From Gammaproteobacteria bacterium (GTDB lineage Bacteria; Pseudomonadota; Gammaproteobacteria; Chromatiales; Chromatiaceae), in contig JAHDCB010000077.1 of the NCBI GenBank assembly GCA_020630035.1, positions 1 through 7,719 of the forward strand: a DNA stretch of 7,719 nt. Reading direction: 5' to 3'. Below, piece by piece: positions 6,437 through 7,719 of the stretch. The notes under the pieces are model-generated. The model worked only from the letters and a program-made list of their open reading frames with translations. It was not told the DNA's origin and ran no database searches. The stretch's first letter is position 1; each line of letters begins with the position of its first letter. The position numbers and the translations under genes were made by a program.

Positions 6437-7438
6437 CTATTCTTGTGCCAACTGATCGCGTATCGTATCTGCCATATTACAGGCACTGTGATACGCAGCT
6501 TCTACTGTGCCTGCTCCACACCAGTCACCACAGGCTGCCAATCCGATATCAGCGTTAATATGACACTGTGTTGTACTGGTGTCTGTAGCACAAGTCGCAT
6601 ACCGCCACAGGTGTAACGCACAATGTGCCACCTCACCCAAGTCCTGACCAAGTAGTTGCCTGGTTGATTGCAACAATTGCGTCTGTACCCAACCCTGGTC
6701 AGCTGTAGCATGCTCAGCAGCCCATGCGCTGGTCGAGTGCACCACTATCGAATAGCCTGACGGGCGACCAGGTTTTGTATGATTCAGAATGATTCGGCTA
6801 ACCGCTGAGTCAGTCGCTGTAGCAACCTGCCAGGGTAAAGACAAAGGTTGACTAAGGCCCAGCATCAGGACATAACAACCCAACATAGGGACTGTCTGCA
6901 CTGCTGGCAGCCCGTGGGATGACAACAATGCTGCGGTCTGTGCAGCTGGTGCCGTGCTGATTACCCAATGATACGGGCCATACTGATGACCTTCATCATC
7001 CTGTAGCCACCAGGCATGCGGTTTGCCTTGTAGCCGGGTAATCCGTGTCTGCCGTCGGACCACTAGTTCCTGTGCCAGGTATTTGCCAATCTGATTCATC
7101 CTGGGAACACCAACATAGTGGCATGCAGGATGTTCCTGGATCACTGGTGTCTTACCTGGCTGCAACTGTGCCTGGGTGACCCACCAGGGTGCCACAACAC
7201 CAGCTTGCTCCAGTGTCTGCACAAATGCCTGAAATGCTGCGCTGGTCGCAACAAAGCCAGGCGCACCATGATCAAACTGATACTCATCTGCATAGCGCGT
7301 GGCCAGACGACCACCCAAGCCGCGTGATTTTTCAAACAGCTCGCAATGTGCATCAGCTGACAATTGTCGGGCCAGGAGCAATCCGCTAAGACCCGCACCA
7401 ATAATGGCAAGACGCGGTTTATCTGTATACAGGTTCAT
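6437..7438 (-). CDS. FAD-dependent oxidoreductase, bacterial renalase-like
   Basis: This is a 333-residue flavoprotein of the amine-oxidase/renalase fold. The N-terminal FAD-binding motif is GAGLSGL (14-20), with acidic E36 closing the Rossmann fold, followed by SRGLGGRLATR (38-48) and FDHGAP (55-60). These match the predicted NAD/FAD-dependent oxidoreductases of the COG3380 type. The C-terminal flavin-binding segment is CGDWCGAGTVEAAYHSAC (303-320). Characterised bacterial renalases oxidise 1,2- and 1,6-dihydro-NAD(P), misreduced isomers of the cofactor, back to NAD(P)+; whether this protein does so is an inference from family resemblance. No signal peptide is evident, so it is probably cytoplasmic. 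An in-frame TAG directly precedes the ATG, fixing the start, yet no Shine-Dalgarno is visible. It follows a cupin-family gene by 58 bp. A different FAD amine oxidase remains possible. Confidence 0.75.
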   Translation of the reverse strand: MNLYTDKPRLAIIGAGLSGLLLARQLSADAHCELFEKSRGLGGRLATRYADEYQFDHGAPGFVATSAAFQAFVQTLEQAGVVAPWWVTQAQLQPGKTPVIQEHPACHYVGVPRMNQIGKYLAQELVVRRQTRITRLQGKPHAWWLQDDEGHQYGPYHWVISTAPAAQTAALLSSHGLPAVQTVPMLGCYVLMLGLSQPLSLPWQVATATDSAVSRIILNHTKPGRPSGYSIVVHSTSAWAAEHATADQGWVQTQLLQSTRQLLGQDLGEVAHCALHLWRYATCATDTSTTQCHINADIGLAACGDWCGAGTVEAAYHSACNMADTIRDQLAQE

Positions 7439-7496
7439 CTATTCAGGGATATGCTCTGTTGGGTGTACCATCACGACCAAGTCATTAGAAGCAAAA
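7439..7496. other. Short gap between cupin-family gene and oxidoreductase gene
   Basis: This 58-bp spacer holds no clear promoter, terminator or ribosome-binding site on the minus strand. It is short enough that the two genes could share a transcript. Confidence 0.4.
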
Positions 7497-7719
7497 TCAA
7501 ACCGTGGACGAGATTGGCATAAGATGTTGAATCTGCTGCCAGTCAGCTGATGATAATATCGGCTTCAGGTCTTGTTCTGTCGCCAAGGTCATATCAGCAT
7601 AATCAAATCCAGGGACCACGACTTCACTAATGAGCGCATAGTCTCCTTGTTCTAATTCGGTTGCCTTTGTAGTGGTCAAGTATTTTCGTACCACTTGAGG
7701 GGGTGAGAGCTGGTTTACG
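7497..7719 (-). CDS. DUF985/Cupin_5 family protein, C-terminal part (partial)
   Basis: This reading frame enters from the right edge and stops at 7497-7499, giving about 73 residues of the C-terminal part. The segment GDYALISEVVVPGFDYADM resembles the second conserved block of DUF985 cupins (pattern YALvxcxVxPGFdfaDfel), followed by a hydrophilic helix. The family forms small beta-barrel proteins of about 140-170 residues with no firmly established function; some relatives are annotated as sugar-binding or epimerase-like, which I would not transfer. The first in-window start is a GTG at 7694-7692, but the frame stays open for eight further codons to the edge and the family's N-terminal half is missing, so the true start is outside. 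Its neighbour on the same strand is the renalase-like gene. Confidence 0.65.
   Translation of the reverse strand, partial: VNQLSPPQVVRKYLTTTKATELEQGDYALISEVVVPGFDYADMTLATEQDLKPILSSADWQQIQHLMPISSTV

Noticed and set aside
6292..6558. 88-codon plus-strand frame across the dctQ/oxidoreductase gap
   Set aside because: It overlaps two convincing minus-strand genes and has no recognisable protein features or ribosome-binding site.

Overview
This 7.7-kb window looks like chromosome from a gammaproteobacterium of moderate GC content. The ketol-acid reductoisomerase closely follows the class I pattern I recall from Pseudomonas-type gammaproteobacteria. An ilvC-pssA pair followed by lepB-rnc-era also fits that group. 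I cannot name a genus. I see no insertion sequence, phage gene, CRISPR array, tRNA or rRNA.

Left half (1-4301, plus strand): five tightly packed housekeeping genes, probably one transcription unit. They are ilvC (branched-chain amino acid synthesis), pssA (phosphatidylserine synthase), lepB (signal peptidase I), rnc (RNase III) and era (30S-assembly GTPase). Gaps are 2 and 21 bp, followed by overlaps of 1 bp (TGATG) and 4 bp (ATGA), so rnc and era are probably translationally coupled to lepB. Only the leader in front of ilvC (1-95) could hold control sequences; it contains an AT-rich inverted repeat. The usual lepA upstream of lepB is absent, replaced by ilvC-pssA, and the recO-pdxJ pair that often follows era is absent.

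Right half (4289-7719, minus strand): a TRAP transporter pair, dctQ (small permease) then dctM (large permease), overlapping by 14 bp. No solute-binding DctP gene lies in the window. The pair is probably read from its own promoter, which has a perfect TATAAT at 6390-6395. Upstream on the same strand are an FAD-dependent oxidoreductase of the bacterial renalase-like (COG3380-type) group and the C-terminal end of a DUF985/Cupin_5 protein that runs off the right edge.

The two halves meet tail to tail: the era and dctM coding regions overlap by 13 bp, leaving no room for a non-coding terminator. I found no convincing new biological system. The points most worth a second look are the rearranged lepB-rnc-era neighbourhood, the orphan TRAP QM pair, the convergent overlap, and the leader inverted repeat.
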